Shown one piece after another: positions 26,417 through 35,071 of a stretch of 64,000 nt of DNA. The translations under genes and the position numbers were made by a program. The notes under the pieces were generated by a model that was given only the letters and a program-made list of their open reading frames with translations, was not told the DNA's origin and made no database searches. Every line of letters starts with the position of its first letter. Position 1 is the stretch's first letter. Origin of the DNA: Salinirubellus salinus (GTDB taxonomy: Archaea > Halobacteriota > Halobacteria > Halobacteriales > Haloarculaceae); the NCBI RefSeq assembly GCF_025231485.1, contig NZ_CP104004.1:1-64000 (forward strand). The letters are read 5' to 3'.

Positions 26417-27214
26417 ATGGCAGCAGCAGACACCACCCCCCAGCAGACGGACGTACCGACTCGCGAAGTCGCCAAGCGCGTCTTCGCCGCAGAGCTGAAC
26501 ACGGCGACCTACACGTTCAAAACCTCACAAGATGAGCGCGCCCCGGTCTACGTTGCGCTCCCGACGGGCGAGCGGGCCAACCGCATCTGTATCGCGGGGA
26601 CGGTCACGGATATCGAAGACGTCGGAGAGAGCGCAGAGTACCTCCGCGCTCGCGTCGTCGACCCGACCGGGACGTTCTGGGTGTACGCTGGCGAGTACCA
26701 GACAGACGCGCTCAAGCAACTCAAAAAGGTTCAGGCGCCGGAGTTCATCACGATCGTCGGAAAGCCACGGACCTACAAGACTGACGACGGGTCGGTGAAC
26801 GTCTCGGTTGTTCCCGAAGACGTCGGCGTGATCGACCTGGAGACGCGGAACGCGTGGGTGTACGAAACAGCGGCGCGGACGCTCGAGCGCGTTCACTCTG
26901 CGCGGGAGACGTCGCCGAAAGTAGCAGCACTTGCTCGCGAACAGTACGGCCACGATGGGTCGTCGTTCGCGCACGTCGCGGCGTTCGCCCTCCAGGACCT
27001 CCTCAATGTGAGCGGTCACGACGCGATGAGCGGGACGAGTCTCGACGAAGAGGCGTTCGAGAAGCGTCTGCTTGAAGTCGAGTCTGAGGACTCGGCAGAA
27101 TCCTCGGGCGGCGACGTCGACGACGCTGCGGATCTCGAGAACGAGTCGCTGTCACCGGAGGAGCTGGGGAAGCAACTCGGTGACCCATCCGGCGTCGACA
27201 GCGAATCCGACTAG
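26417..27214 (+). CDS. rpap: RPA-associated protein (COG3390 type)
   Basis: A 265-residue protein with one OB fold: VAKRVFAAELNTATYTF at the N-terminus, ICIAGTVTDIEDVGESAEYL, VVDPTGTFWVYAGEYQTDAL and FITIVGKPRTYKTDDGSVNV. An acidic C-terminal tail ends it. These proteins are encoded beside RPA in haloarchaea and act with it in ssDNA handling and repair. It lies in the rpa operon, 5 bases after the RPA stop, and is intact. Confidence 0.85.
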   Translation: MAAADTTPQQTDVPTREVAKRVFAAELNTATYTFKTSQDERAPVYVALPTGERANRICIAGTVTDIEDVGESAEYLRARVVDPTGTFWVYAGEYQTDALKQLKKVQAPEFITIVGKPRTYKTDDGSVNVSVVPEDVGVIDLETRNAWVYETAARTLERVHSARETSPKVAALAREQYGHDGSSFAHVAAFALQDLLNVSGHDAMSGTSLDEEAFEKRLLEVESEDSAESSGGDVDDAADLENESLSPEELGKQLGDPSGVDSESD

Positions 27215-27216
27215 TC

Positions 27217-27594
27217 ATGTTCGGACGGCGTTCCGGAATCAACGGTCGGTTTGATGACCCGCGAGCTCACGACGGGAAGTACCCGCCGGACTGGGATGCT
27301 CGGCGGAAGGCGGTCTATGAGCGCGATAATTATACCTGCCAGCAGTGCGGGCGACGGAGTGGTCCCCACGCCGGTGATGGTGGGGTCGTGTTGCACGCTC
27401 ATCACCGGCAGTCGCTTCGTGACGGTGGCTGGCATCATCTCGGGAACTTGGTGACGGTCTGCCAGTACTGCCATGACGGGATTCACGGTCACCCGACGGG
27501 GAGTGGCTACGGAGTGGGTGGGTTCAACGGGCTGCGCGTCCTTCGAGCGGCCGGTCGAGCCTTCCTGCGAGGCCTCCGGTGGGTGCTGCGATGA
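27217..27594 (+). CDS. HNH endonuclease family protein
   Basis: A 125-residue protein with the HNH beta-beta-alpha-metal layout: RKAVYERDNYTCQQCGRRS, then VLHAHHRQSLRDGG with the general-base His, and NLVTVCQYCHDGIHGHP with the second Cys pair and metal His. The C-terminus is basic (LRAAGRAFLRGLRWVLR) and could bind DNA. It follows the RPA-associated gene by two bases, probably in the same transcript. Many haloarchaeal plasmids carry such single-domain HNH proteins; the target is unknown. Confidence 0.8.
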   Translation: MFGRRSGINGRFDDPRAHDGKYPPDWDARRKAVYERDNYTCQQCGRRSGPHAGDGGVVLHAHHRQSLRDGGWHHLGNLVTVCQYCHDGIHGHPTGSGYGVGGFNGLRVLRAAGRAFLRGLRWVLR

Positions 27595-27841
27595 CCGAGA
27601 CGATGACCGCGATGTCCGAGAGGAAGCTGGGCGTCCTGGCACTGAGCGTCGTAGTCCTACTCGTGGGCGCGGTACTCGTCTGGTATTCGTATCAGTTCAC
27701 GGTCTGTCTCCTCGACGCCGTGGGACCGAATCCACCACCGGGACGTGTGCACCGAGTATGCGCTTTTTCCTCCCGGGGATCATCGCGATAGTCGCCGGCG
27801 GTGCCGGACTCGTGTATAGTCTCGCCTCGAGATTCGCGTAG
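27591..27841 (+). pseudogene. small two-helix membrane protein, possibly frameshifted
   Basis: The ATG at 27591 overlaps the HNH stop. One membrane helix (LGVLALSVVVLLVGAVLVWY) is followed by a loop. The frame then turns into Arg/Ser-rich sequence and stops at 27791. One frame over, from the T5 run at ~27761, a second hydrophobic segment (FFLPGIIAIVAGGAGLVYSL) runs to 27841. A one-base indel in that T run would give a two-helix protein of about 83 residues. Alternatively only the first helix is made. Confidence 0.4.
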
Positions 27842-27902
27842 GAAGACACCACATAATCCAGATCAGGATTCTCGACTAGGCCGTGAACTGGTTCTCGCTA
27901 TG

Positions 27903-28697
27903 TCAGGCGACGCGTGTGCCGCCAGGGAGTGGCACAGTTCGTGGGCCGGGTTCTGCCATCACGATGTCGTCATGGGGTGCTGACCGGACGGCGAAGGTAC
28001 AGCCGACGACGGGGTCGAGTTCGTTCATCAGTCCCGGTTCCGTCCGGTAGTAGGCGAACGCGAGTTCTACAATCTGCTGAACCTCGGCGCGCATTAGTTG
28101 CGAGTGTATCCCGGGAAGGAGTCGGTCTTCGTCGAGCGAGGAGATCGTGAAGTCGATATCGAGGGCTTCGTCGATGTCCATGTCGGCGAACCCATATCTT
28201 GGGCGTCTGTTCTCGTTCTCGTTCCTATCCCCGGCTCCGTCGGGGTCGTCATCGGTGACGTTCTCTTGGGCTCGCTGCAAGTGGTCGTCGTCGACGCCAA
28301 ACGATGAGGGCGACATTGGGTAGGGGTGTCCCGTGGCGGGGCCCTCGAACTCGGGCATCGCGATGCCGATGGCGTCGGTGAGGATCGTCTTTGCGTAGGG
28401 CCCGCTGAAGAACAGGAGGTCCTCGAGGCGGGTTCGGTCGGAGATGCGGTCGACGTCGAGGACCTCGAAGCGGTCGGCCTGTGGTGCGAGCTGGTCAAGG
28501 AGGAAGTGGCCGTCGTTGGCGGCGGAGATAGCGAGTTGAAATTCATCAAGAGCTCGAGCGACGGTGGTGACGTACTCGGGAGGGTATCCGAGGTCGGTCA
28601 CGGCGTGGTAGATGTTCGTGGCGGTGACGGGAGAGTACAGCGGCGTGGTGGATGGCGAATCGGTGTCGAACGGGTCGGTTGGAACGGGGGAGGTCAT
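27903..28697 (-). CDS. hypothetical acidic protein next to the origin
   Basis: A 264-residue protein from the ATG at 28697. TTATAA at 28725-28730 sits at the right distance for a leaderless mRNA. Helical segments include TATNIYHAVTDLGYPPEYVT and ALDEFQLAISAANDGHFLLD; the C-terminal half has VQQIVELAFAYYRTEPGLMN. No motif is recognised and no membrane segment is seen. It lies directly beside the ORB-like array on the side away from orc1, where plasmid-maintenance genes are often found. Confidence 0.55.
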   Translation of the reverse strand: MTSPVPTDPFDTDSPSTTPLYSPVTATNIYHAVTDLGYPPEYVTTVARALDEFQLAISAANDGHFLLDQLAPQADRFEVLDVDRISDRTRLEDLLFFSGPYAKTILTDAIGIAMPEFEGPATGHPYPMSPSSFGVDDDHLQRAQENVTDDDPDGAGDRNENENRRPRYGFADMDIDEALDIDFTISSLDEDRLLPGIHSQLMRAEVQQIVELAFAYYRTEPGLMNELDPVVGCTFAVRSAPHDDIVMAEPGPRTVPLPGGTRVA

Positions 28698-28953
28698 CGG
28701 CGAGCGGTCTAGCCGCGTAATCGCTTATAAACCTCAGCAGGGCAGAAATCTCGAACCAGAGTGGGAAGGTGTCGGAAGAGATGTCGATCAAGGTCGGACA
28801 CCCCCACCCCTTTTTCGAGTTGTAACAGAACGAGGGTGGGTAGGGGGTCACTGCCGCGTTGCGGCTCGATCAGGCTGTATTTCACGATTCCAGCCGTTAC
28901 AAACACCGTATCGTCCATTTTCAAGAGCGTACTACAATAAAGGAATCTTTATG

Positions 28954-28982
28954 TAGTGCGGTGGCATACCACAACCGCACTA
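28954..28982. repeat. inverted repeat inside the origin
   Basis: Perfect 9-bp arms, TAGTGCGGT and ACCGCACTA, around an 11-base loop that is itself partly symmetric (TGG-CATA-CCA). It lies between opposed ORB-like repeats, just after an AT-rich stretch (ACAATAAAGGAATCTTTATG). It may be a regulatory or structural element of the origin. Confidence 0.5.
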
Positions 28983-28998
28983 GACAATACCTACGAAC

Positions 28999-29022
28999 GA
29001 TACGTAAGCTTGCTTACGTATC
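28999..29022. repeat. 24-bp palindrome inside the origin
   Basis: GATACGTAAGC-TT-GCTTACGTATC: 11-bp perfect arms with a 2-base centre, the strongest palindrome in the window. It lies 17 bases after the 28954-28982 inverted repeat. No gene starts next to it, so an operator is less likely than an origin or partition element. Confidence 0.6.
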
Positions 29023-29552
29023 CGTGAGTGGTGAGGGAATCGTGGGTTAACATCTAAGAACCGCGCTCTGACAACCTCTCCCGTTTGTCCTTAGTGTTCT
29101 CGTCGTGTTCGACAGCTTCTCTCCCCGTGTCATCGCTATCCGTTACAACTCGAAAAAGGGGTGGGGGTGTGGGTTGATTCCTCGAGGACGCTTCGTGATC
29201 TCCACCGAGTGCTGTTCGTGGTTTGCCCTGTGGTCCTGTACTCGAGGCTCGTGTGGAACTCGTTCATCCTATTCTCACCATCTGATACAATCGTCCATCG
29301 CATAATTCTCAAAACTGTGTTAGAGGCTCCCAATCCGTTACAACTCGAAAAAGGGGTGTGTCTCAATATTATATTCTTCTTTTGACAAGACGTTACAACT
29401 CGAAATAGGGGTGTGCCGGCCCGTCGACAGCGGTTCGAGCCTGGAAAAGAAGAGATAGCCGACTCAGTCACTCCATCGGTTGAATCCTCGCGTTTACAAA
29501 TCGAAATCGGTGGCCTTCAGTTATTTATACTAGGGCTACAGAGGATGGAGAC

Positions 29553-30983
29553 ATGGGTGATGGATCGCCGGATATAGATCATCAGACGGAACAGTCTGGT
29601 TCTATAGACGAAGTTCCGAGAGATGGAGGGAGCAATTCTGACGGGTCCGACACCAGTCAATCTACGTTCGGTGATTCGGGGAGCGGCATCTCGATCATGG
29701 ATGAACTCCAATCCGAATCTGTCGAAACCGTCTTCGAGAACAAGGATTTGGTTCGCCCCGACACCATCATCGACGAAGATCGAATCGTTGGTCGTGATGA
29801 CCAGCTGAAGACCGTCATCACGAATCTAAAGCCCGCACTCCAGGGTCAGGGGATTCCGGATATGTTGTTGACCGGACCGTCTGGAACCGGGAAGTCGCTG
29901 ATTATCCACGCGGTCTGTAAGAAAATCGTTGAGCTGAGCGAGGCTCAGGGAATGCGGTTCGGTGTGTTTTCGATAAACTGCGAGGGACCCGGCACCACCA
30001 GTCGCGCTGTCTATCGTCTGATCCAGGAAGCGACGATGAATATCGAGGAGGAACCTGGTGTTCCCGAAAGTGGTGTCTCGACAGACCAGAAACTCGAGCG
30101 CCTCTGGGAAATCATGCGCGAGCACTACGATGGCGTCATCTTCGTTCTCGACGAAATCGACATGCTTGATGGTCCATACTCTGAACCAGAGTACAATTCG
30201 CTTCTCTACCAGTTGTCGCGAGCTCGCGATCTCGGTCGCTTTGACGGTCCCGTCTCTGTGACTGCGATTACCAACTACGTTGATTTCATGTCTGATCTCA
30301 ACAGCCGCGCAAATAGCTCGTTCAATCCTGACGAGGTTTTCTTCGAGGATTACGACGCGACCCAGCTACGACATATCCTCCGAAACCGCGAAGACGCATT
30401 CAAACAAGAAGCTCTCGCGAGAGACGTCGTTCCGCTCGTGGCTGCGTTCGGCTCGCAAACCCATGGTGATGCACGGAAGGCTATCGACCTGCTTCGGTGG
30501 TCCGGCGAATTAGCCGATAAACAGGGGGATGAACGGGTATTGGAAACCCACGTCCGGACTGCTCAGGAACGATACGACTCCGATCGCAAATTGCGACACA
30601 TCGGCGGGCTGTCGACTCAAAAGAAGCTCTGTATTTTCGCCGTGGCCGCAACGGACTATTATTCAAATGTGAGTGTCGACTGGATCCCCGCTGGCCCTTC
30701 CTACAGTCTCTATCAGTACGTCTGTGATGTCCTCGATACGGACTCCTATGGCCGGGAAACCTTCGTCAACCACGTCACTGAGCAGGCAACCTACGGCATC
30801 CTCGAGTTTGACCGACGTGGTCGTGGGAGGGGCAAAGGTATCCACATGCACTTTGATCTCGCCGAGGACCCTGAGTCAATCATGGAACGAATACTGGAGG
30901 ATGACCGCTTCTCAGAGTTAGAGCGCGAAGAGGAGATGATGCGATCGGTCGCCAAGTCGCAGATGAACTCGTTCCTGAACTGA
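29553..30983 (+). CDS. orc1: Orc1/Cdc6 replication initiator
   Basis: A 476-residue AAA+ initiator. Walker A is GPSGTGKSL with Lys114; Walker B is FVLDEIDML with Asp200-Glu201. Sensor 1 is AITNYVDFM, and the helical lid includes FGSQTHGDARKAIDLLRWSG. A C-terminal winged helix begins near LSTQKKLCIFAVAATDYYS. The N-terminal ~50 residues are disordered and acidic. TTTATA at 29523-29528 places the transcript start at the ATG. ORB-like arrays on both sides strongly suggest that it recognises these repeats and starts replication here. Confidence 0.93.
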   Translation: MGDGSPDIDHQTEQSGSIDEVPRDGGSNSDGSDTSQSTFGDSGSGISIMDELQSESVETVFENKDLVRPDTIIDEDRIVGRDDQLKTVITNLKPALQGQGIPDMLLTGPSGTGKSLIIHAVCKKIVELSEAQGMRFGVFSINCEGPGTTSRAVYRLIQEATMNIEEEPGVPESGVSTDQKLERLWEIMREHYDGVIFVLDEIDMLDGPYSEPEYNSLLYQLSRARDLGRFDGPVSVTAITNYVDFMSDLNSRANSSFNPDEVFFEDYDATQLRHILRNREDAFKQEALARDVVPLVAAFGSQTHGDARKAIDLLRWSGELADKQGDERVLETHVRTAQERYDSDRKLRHIGGLSTQKKLCIFAVAATDYYSNVSVDWIPAGPSYSLYQYVCDVLDTDSYGRETFVNHVTEQATYGILEFDRRGRGRGKGIHMHFDLAEDPESIMERILEDDRFSELEREEEMMRSVAKSQMNSFLN

Positions 30984-31015
30984 AGCGCGATTGCGACTTT
31001 CCCCCACCCTCCGGT

Positions 31016-31388
31016 GTTTACAACTCGAAATAGGGGGGTCATCGGACAATACCCTTCGATAGCCATGCCGAATGTCGCGTTACAACTCGAAATAGGGGTG
31101 TCCACCACCCTGTCCGCTGTTCTTGTGGGTGTCATCTTCGCTTACAACTCGAAATAGGGGGGTTGTCCTTCGAGCAGGCTAGCGATTCAACCCTTCCGCT
31201 GATTCTCATACCCCTTTGTTTCTACTCGACACTTTGAGCCAACGACTTCAAAACAAGAAACCAGCTTAGATGAGCTGGCAGCCACGAATTCCCTATATTT
31301 ACAACTCGAAAAGGGGGTGTGTTACAACACGAAATAGGGGTGTCTGGCCACGTCCCTATCCCCTTCACAACGCGAAATAGGGGTGTGG
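31016..31388 (+). repeat. replication origin, right array of ORB-like repeats
   Basis: Six copies of the same motif, all on the plus strand, at 31016-31039, 31079-31101, 31141-31163, 31298-31321, 31321-31344 and 31363-31388. The last three have base changes (ACACG, ACGCG), and the final copy ends at the polB stop codon. A small hairpin (CCAGCT-TAGATG-AGCTGG) lies at 31261-31278. No gene fits in the interval 30984-31388. Confidence 0.85.
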
Positions 31389-33542
31389 TCAGCTCCAGTT
31401 CGTGATGCCAACCACACGAGATCCATCGAGTTCTCGTCGAATGTCGGTCCGATCCCAACCGAGCGGAGACAGTATACTCTCGACCGCTCTGACGAGCTGA
31501 ACCTCGTAGTAGGAGGCGTCGTAGGCGTTGATATCTTCGTGGGCGAGGGCCACCCGGTCTCGCGAGGATTTCTCGTTGTCGACGACCACGTACTCGATAT
31601 CCTGGCCCGGGTGGACTGCAAGGTCCTGATCGCGAGCTCGTTTCAGCGCTGCCACGTTCAGGGTGTTCTGTGTGTACCCCTCTAGCGGCTTAGAGACTCG
31701 ATTTCGCTCGACGAGCCGATCCACTGCGACGGTCCCCGACCGCAACTCGGTGATTGCTCGTTCGAGACGCCCGAGTACCGCGTCCGGTGACCGTGTGGTA
31801 TCGAGACGGTCGAGACAAGCCCGCTGGATATCCTCGATGAACGGCGAGGTCGAGCGTTGTCGGGCTTCGATGCCTCTGATCTTGAACTCCTCACTGTCCG
31901 CTTCTTTGCCGAAATACTTCGTCAACGCGCCGGAGTCGCTCTCACGCTGCGGGACGAACGCGACCCAGTCGTAGTGTGCCTCGTGTTCGAGCCGAATCTC
32001 GACTGCATCAGAAATCTCCGTCGCGAGCGTCTCGAGATCCTCGCGGCCATCATCGGCGACGTCGGGATTTGGCGTCACCCAGATGGAGTCGACGATACCG
32101 TGGACAACGCGCCAGCCACCGGCCTCCAGACGCTGTTTCGCCGTCAGCAGAATCTCGCGAGCAAACGCGTTGATCGCCTCGTGGCACTCGATACGGCCGA
32201 ACTTCGCGTTGCTGAACCCTTGATAGCCGAAGCAGGCGACGAGGATCCACTTCAGCGCTCCCGACCGTCCTTCGAGTTCCGCCAGTCGGTCTTCGTTGGG
32301 GTCGTCTCGATTTCCCTCTCGACGGATTTTTGCTTTAATCTCGTCACGGGCATCGATAATCGGCTGGAGGACGTCGACGAGATAACCGCGCTCGTCGCAG
32401 ATCGAGTATCCAAGGCCGGGGACGTCGTCGCGGTCGTGACAGTCACACCGGATGACATCCGGTGAGACGTTCCGCGTACAGATGATATTCGGATAGAGGC
32501 TCGAGAAATCGAGTTCGTGAACGTTCTCGTGGAGACCGACCTCGGGCGCGAAGATGAAGCCGCCACGGTCGGCATCGTGGAGCGTTCCCATCGATTTATA
32601 GAACTCGTGGCGCCAGGAGTTCCACGGCACAAGGACGCCGCGGTCGTGTGCCTCACATATCTGGATCGCTGTGAGGACGTTCCCGATTGACGCCCACGCG
32701 AGTTCCTGGACGGGCTTCTTCGAGCGCGACACGAGGTCGAGGACGCCGTCGAGGTTTGTCTCCCCGTAGAAGAACGTGTTCGACTCGTCGATAATCGCAC
32801 GGCCGGGCACGTTGTACCGCGCCGGAGAGTGCCCAACCCGGCCGTAGCTCGAGTACGTCGACCGCCTCGCGAGCTGCTGATAATCAACGCCCGGCCACCG
32901 ACTCAACGAGAAGTCGTCGACGCCGGCGTCCGTCGCCATCTCGTAGAGCGTCGGAACAATTTCACTTGTCGAGCAGACCAAGACGTCCGGGTTGTGTACT
33001 TCAAGTGCAGTCACTACGGCCGACAGAATGTCTGACTGCGAACCAGTGACGGTGTCGCCGGCGACGGACAGCTCTCCATAGCTGTCGTTGCTCGATTCGG
33101 TCAGCGGGACGCTGAGTCGGAGTGTCGACAACTCACTCGCCGGCGTCGGATCGATGTCTTCCTCCAGGCAATACCGAAATTCCTGTGAGAAGTCGACGTT
33201 GAAACAGGCGAGATCACCGACTGGATACTCCGACAACTGGCGCGCTTGCCGGGCGAGCGAGGTGATGCGGTCGATGTGCGTAACGTCGACCGCGAGGACT
33301 GTCTCTTCGTCCCGTCGAAAGCTGGGCCGTCGTGCAACCGTCTCGGTCGCGACGACGTCCGGATGCGGGTCGTACACCGACTGGAGTGTCGTGAGATCGA
33401 TGTCGGCGTCAGGATTACGAGGGGCGACGTAGAAGCGTGGCGTGTAGTCCTCGCGTTCGGTCGCGACAGCTCCGTCGGGGGTTGCCTCCCACTCGAGGAC
33501 GCGCCCATCGTCGAAGAAATCGATACTGAACGGCATCGTCAC
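31389..33542 (-). CDS. polB2: PolB2-type family-B DNA polymerase with altered motif C
   Basis: About 717 residues counted from the GTG at 33542; the ATG at 33536 is the alternative start. Motif A is intact (HELDFSSLYPNII, Asp345). Motif B is LKWILVACFGYQGFSNAKFG. Motif C, normally YGDTDS, reads HGIVDSIWV: the first catalytic Asp is replaced by Ile483 and only Asp485 remains. The exonuclease acidic motifs are not recognisable. This fits the PolB2 group, described as catalytically altered archaeal polymerases. It is the last gene of a three-gene operon (overlap of a few bases with the 101-residue gene) that includes a RecA-like protein. A damage-bypass or structural role is inferred. Confidence 0.82.
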   Translation of the reverse strand: MTMPFSIDFFDDGRVLEWEATPDGAVATEREDYTPRFYVAPRNPDADIDLTTLQSVYDPHPDVVATETVARRPSFRRDEETVLAVDVTHIDRITSLARQARQLSEYPVGDLACFNVDFSQEFRYCLEEDIDPTPASELSTLRLSVPLTESSNDSYGELSVAGDTVTGSQSDILSAVVTALEVHNPDVLVCSTSEIVPTLYEMATDAGVDDFSLSRWPGVDYQQLARRSTYSSYGRVGHSPARYNVPGRAIIDESNTFFYGETNLDGVLDLVSRSKKPVQELAWASIGNVLTAIQICEAHDRGVLVPWNSWRHEFYKSMGTLHDADRGGFIFAPEVGLHENVHELDFSSLYPNIICTRNVSPDVIRCDCHDRDDVPGLGYSICDERGYLVDVLQPIIDARDEIKAKIRREGNRDDPNEDRLAELEGRSGALKWILVACFGYQGFSNAKFGRIECHEAINAFAREILLTAKQRLEAGGWRVVHGIVDSIWVTPNPDVADDGREDLETLATEISDAVEIRLEHEAHYDWVAFVPQRESDSGALTKYFGKEADSEEFKIRGIEARQRSTSPFIEDIQRACLDRLDTTRSPDAVLGRLERAITELRSGTVAVDRLVERNRVSKPLEGYTQNTLNVAALKRARDQDLAVHPGQDIEYVVVDNEKSSRDRVALAHEDINAYDASYYEVQLVRAVESILSPLGWDRTDIRRELDGSRVVGITNWS

Positions 33543-33844
33543 GAGTTCGAGTCAGGTGGAGCAGCCTCCTGGTCATCGTTTGCTGCGACCGCGGCTTCGA
33601 GTTCATTGAGACGTTCTTCGTGGTCGTCGAGACGGGTTTCCTGTTCCAGATGGATGCTGAACAGTGCCGGTAATAGCGGATTCTGGTGGTTCAAAAGCCC
33701 GCTGGCGTCGGCGTGTTCGCGGGCGTACTCGAACAGCCGGTCAAACCGCGGTTGGTCGCGTCGCCGCAGTGCCCGTCGGAAGTCCGACCAGCGCTCCTCG
33801 ATGACCCGCAGTGCATCTCGGTACGTCGGGTTCGTACGCCCCAT
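33539..33844 (-). CDS. small coiled-coil protein of the PolB2 operon
   Basis: About 101 residues from the ATG at 33844 (MGRTNPTYRDALRVIEERWS). A basic helical first half (FRRALRRRDQPRFDRLFEYA) is followed by a short coiled coil (LEQETRLDDHEERLNELEAA). It starts two bases after the RecA-like stop and its own stop overlaps the polymerase start. By position it may bridge the other two proteins; its family is unrecognised. Confidence 0.65.
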   Translation of the reverse strand: MGRTNPTYRDALRVIEERWSDFRRALRRRDQPRFDRLFEYAREHADASGLLNHQNPLLPALFSIHLEQETRLDDHEERLNELEAAVAANDDQEAAPPDSNS

Positions 33845-33846
33845 CG

Positions 33847-34797
33847 CTACCGGCCTCCTGTGCCGGTCGCCGTCCACGCATCGAGCAGGGGATCCGTGGT
33901 CATCGCCAAAGTCTCACCGTCAGCTGTGACGCCTGTCCCGACGCCCTCCGGAGTCGGCGTCGACGGCGTCGGCGTTGACGGTTCCACGCCCACCTGCGAA
34001 GCGCGTGCCGCGAGCAGTTGCCTCCAGTACGCGAACGTCGTCTGGTAGTACGCACCGTCGTCGACGGGATAGACGAGCGTCTCGAAGTCCTCGCTGACGA
34101 TCCGCGGCCCCATCCGGGTCTGCTTGCACTCAATGTGGTGGTCGGCGGCTGTCGCGACCGATGTCGTGAAGTCGTCGTCTCGGGTCCGGGTAATGAGCAC
34201 AGGGATGTCGTATCCGTCGGCGTAGGTTGCCAACCGGGCGAGTGTTCGAGCCTGCAAGGTTTTCGCGTGGGTCTCGCCGAGGCTATCGTCAGCGCGATAC
34301 TGGGCGTCGACGGCCGGTGCGACGATAAGGGCGGGTGTGTGGTGGGATGCGTCCTCGTCATCACTTGGTGACCGCCGGCCGCGTGTCCCGACATCGGCGG
34401 TGGACTTCTGGAATGTCTTGTTCACTGCTGTTGAGAGATCGCGGACGGCGCCGTAGTGCTGGTAGGCGGTGAAGCCCCGTGCGACGTGGATCCTATCGAG
34501 CAACCGCTGGCTCGGGGCGATTTGCGAGAGCGTGGTCGTCGTCGCGTGGCCGTTTGCATCGACCCAGAATGAGGGTCCGTTGTGTAGGAGGAGATGGTCG
34601 AGCACGAGTGACTGCAGAATCGGAACCCCAGGGCCGCCCTCCACGTCGAGCAGCGTGATACCGTCCTCGAGCGACGGTAGCAGCATATCGTCTGTTGGTG
34701 AGTCGGCTTGGCCCGCGAGGGACTGATTGCGGTCGGCGCTCCGAGTCGGCTGGTTCACCACGAGACGGTTCGATGGAACTGTCGATTGGTCGGGCAT
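33847..34797 (-). CDS. RecA/RadA-fold protein with degraded P-loop
   Basis: About 316 residues from the ATG at 34797 (MPDQSTVPSNRLVVNQPTRS). The region corresponding to Walker A reads EGGPGVPILQSLVLDHLLLH and lacks the Lys-Thr/Ser pair. The following strands (PSFWVDANGHATTTTLSQIA, ALIVAPAVDAQYRADD, IPVLITRTRDDDF) keep the RecA-core order. It resembles the RadA/ImuA-like partners found beside altered polymerases. It probably does not hydrolyse ATP and may link the polymerase to a RadA filament. First gene of the PolB2 operon. Confidence 0.6.
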   Translation of the reverse strand: MPDQSTVPSNRLVVNQPTRSADRNQSLAGQADSPTDDMLLPSLEDGITLLDVEGGPGVPILQSLVLDHLLLHNGPSFWVDANGHATTTTLSQIAPSQRLLDRIHVARGFTAYQHYGAVRDLSTAVNKTFQKSTADVGTRGRRSPSDDEDASHHTPALIVAPAVDAQYRADDSLGETHAKTLQARTLARLATYADGYDIPVLITRTRDDDFTTSVATAADHHIECKQTRMGPRIVSEDFETLVYPVDDGAYYQTTFAYWRQLLAARASQVGVEPSTPTPSTPTPEGVGTGVTADGETLAMTTDPLLDAWTATGTGGR

Positions 34798-34953
34798 ACT
34801 CGTGTGGATGCCCACAAACCCGATAAGCCGCGGCGTGTCGCTTCCGCGTTTCAGGGAACGCGAACGGGGCGTACCCAATCAGGGTAAAGTCTCGGGAATC
34901 CTCTGTTTAGAGACTGTTTCCGAGAACGGTTCCAGAATCGAGAGCCACCTAAT

Positions 34954-34996
34954 ATTAACCAACAGTTCCACCCCTTGCATCGGAATGTTGGTTAAT
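34954..34996. promoter_or_regulatory. operator-like inverted repeat between divergent repair genes
   Basis: ATTAACCAAC at 34954-34963 and GTTGGTTAAT at 34987-34996 are perfect 10-bp inverted arms 23 bases apart. A related half-site (CGGAATGTTAAT, 35031-35042) repeats the sequence before the right arm (CGGAATGTTGGTTAAT) with a deletion. The site lies between the PolB2 operon (leftward) and the gene at 35072 (rightward), so it could co-regulate both. Confidence 0.55.
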
Positions 34997-35071
34997 AGAA
35001 CACGGCCGTAGAGGCTCCGATTCTCTCGCTCGGAATGTTAATGCTTGACACCACGTTGTAAGAGGTGCTCA

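Larger units (their letters stand above)
28803..29513. repeat. replication origin, left array of ORB-like repeats
   Basis: Copies of a ~23-base motif with consensus TTACAACTCGAAAWAGGGGT occur at 28803-28826 (minus orientation), 29142-29165, 29337-29360 and 29392-29415 (plus), with a degenerate copy at 29492-29513. The central CTCGAAA plus the G-string matches the architecture of archaeal origin recognition boxes bound by Orc1/Cdc6. The opposed first copy and the interval 28830-29140, which carries two strong palindromes and AT-rich segments, are the likely unwinding region. The orc1 gene starts 40 bases after the last copy. Confidence 0.85.

Noticed and set aside
28803-31388. CRISPR array interpretation of the repeated motif
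   Set aside because: Spacing is irregular (roughly 20 to over 300 bases), one copy is inverted, spacers are not uniform and no cas genes are present; ORB-type origin repeats fit far better.
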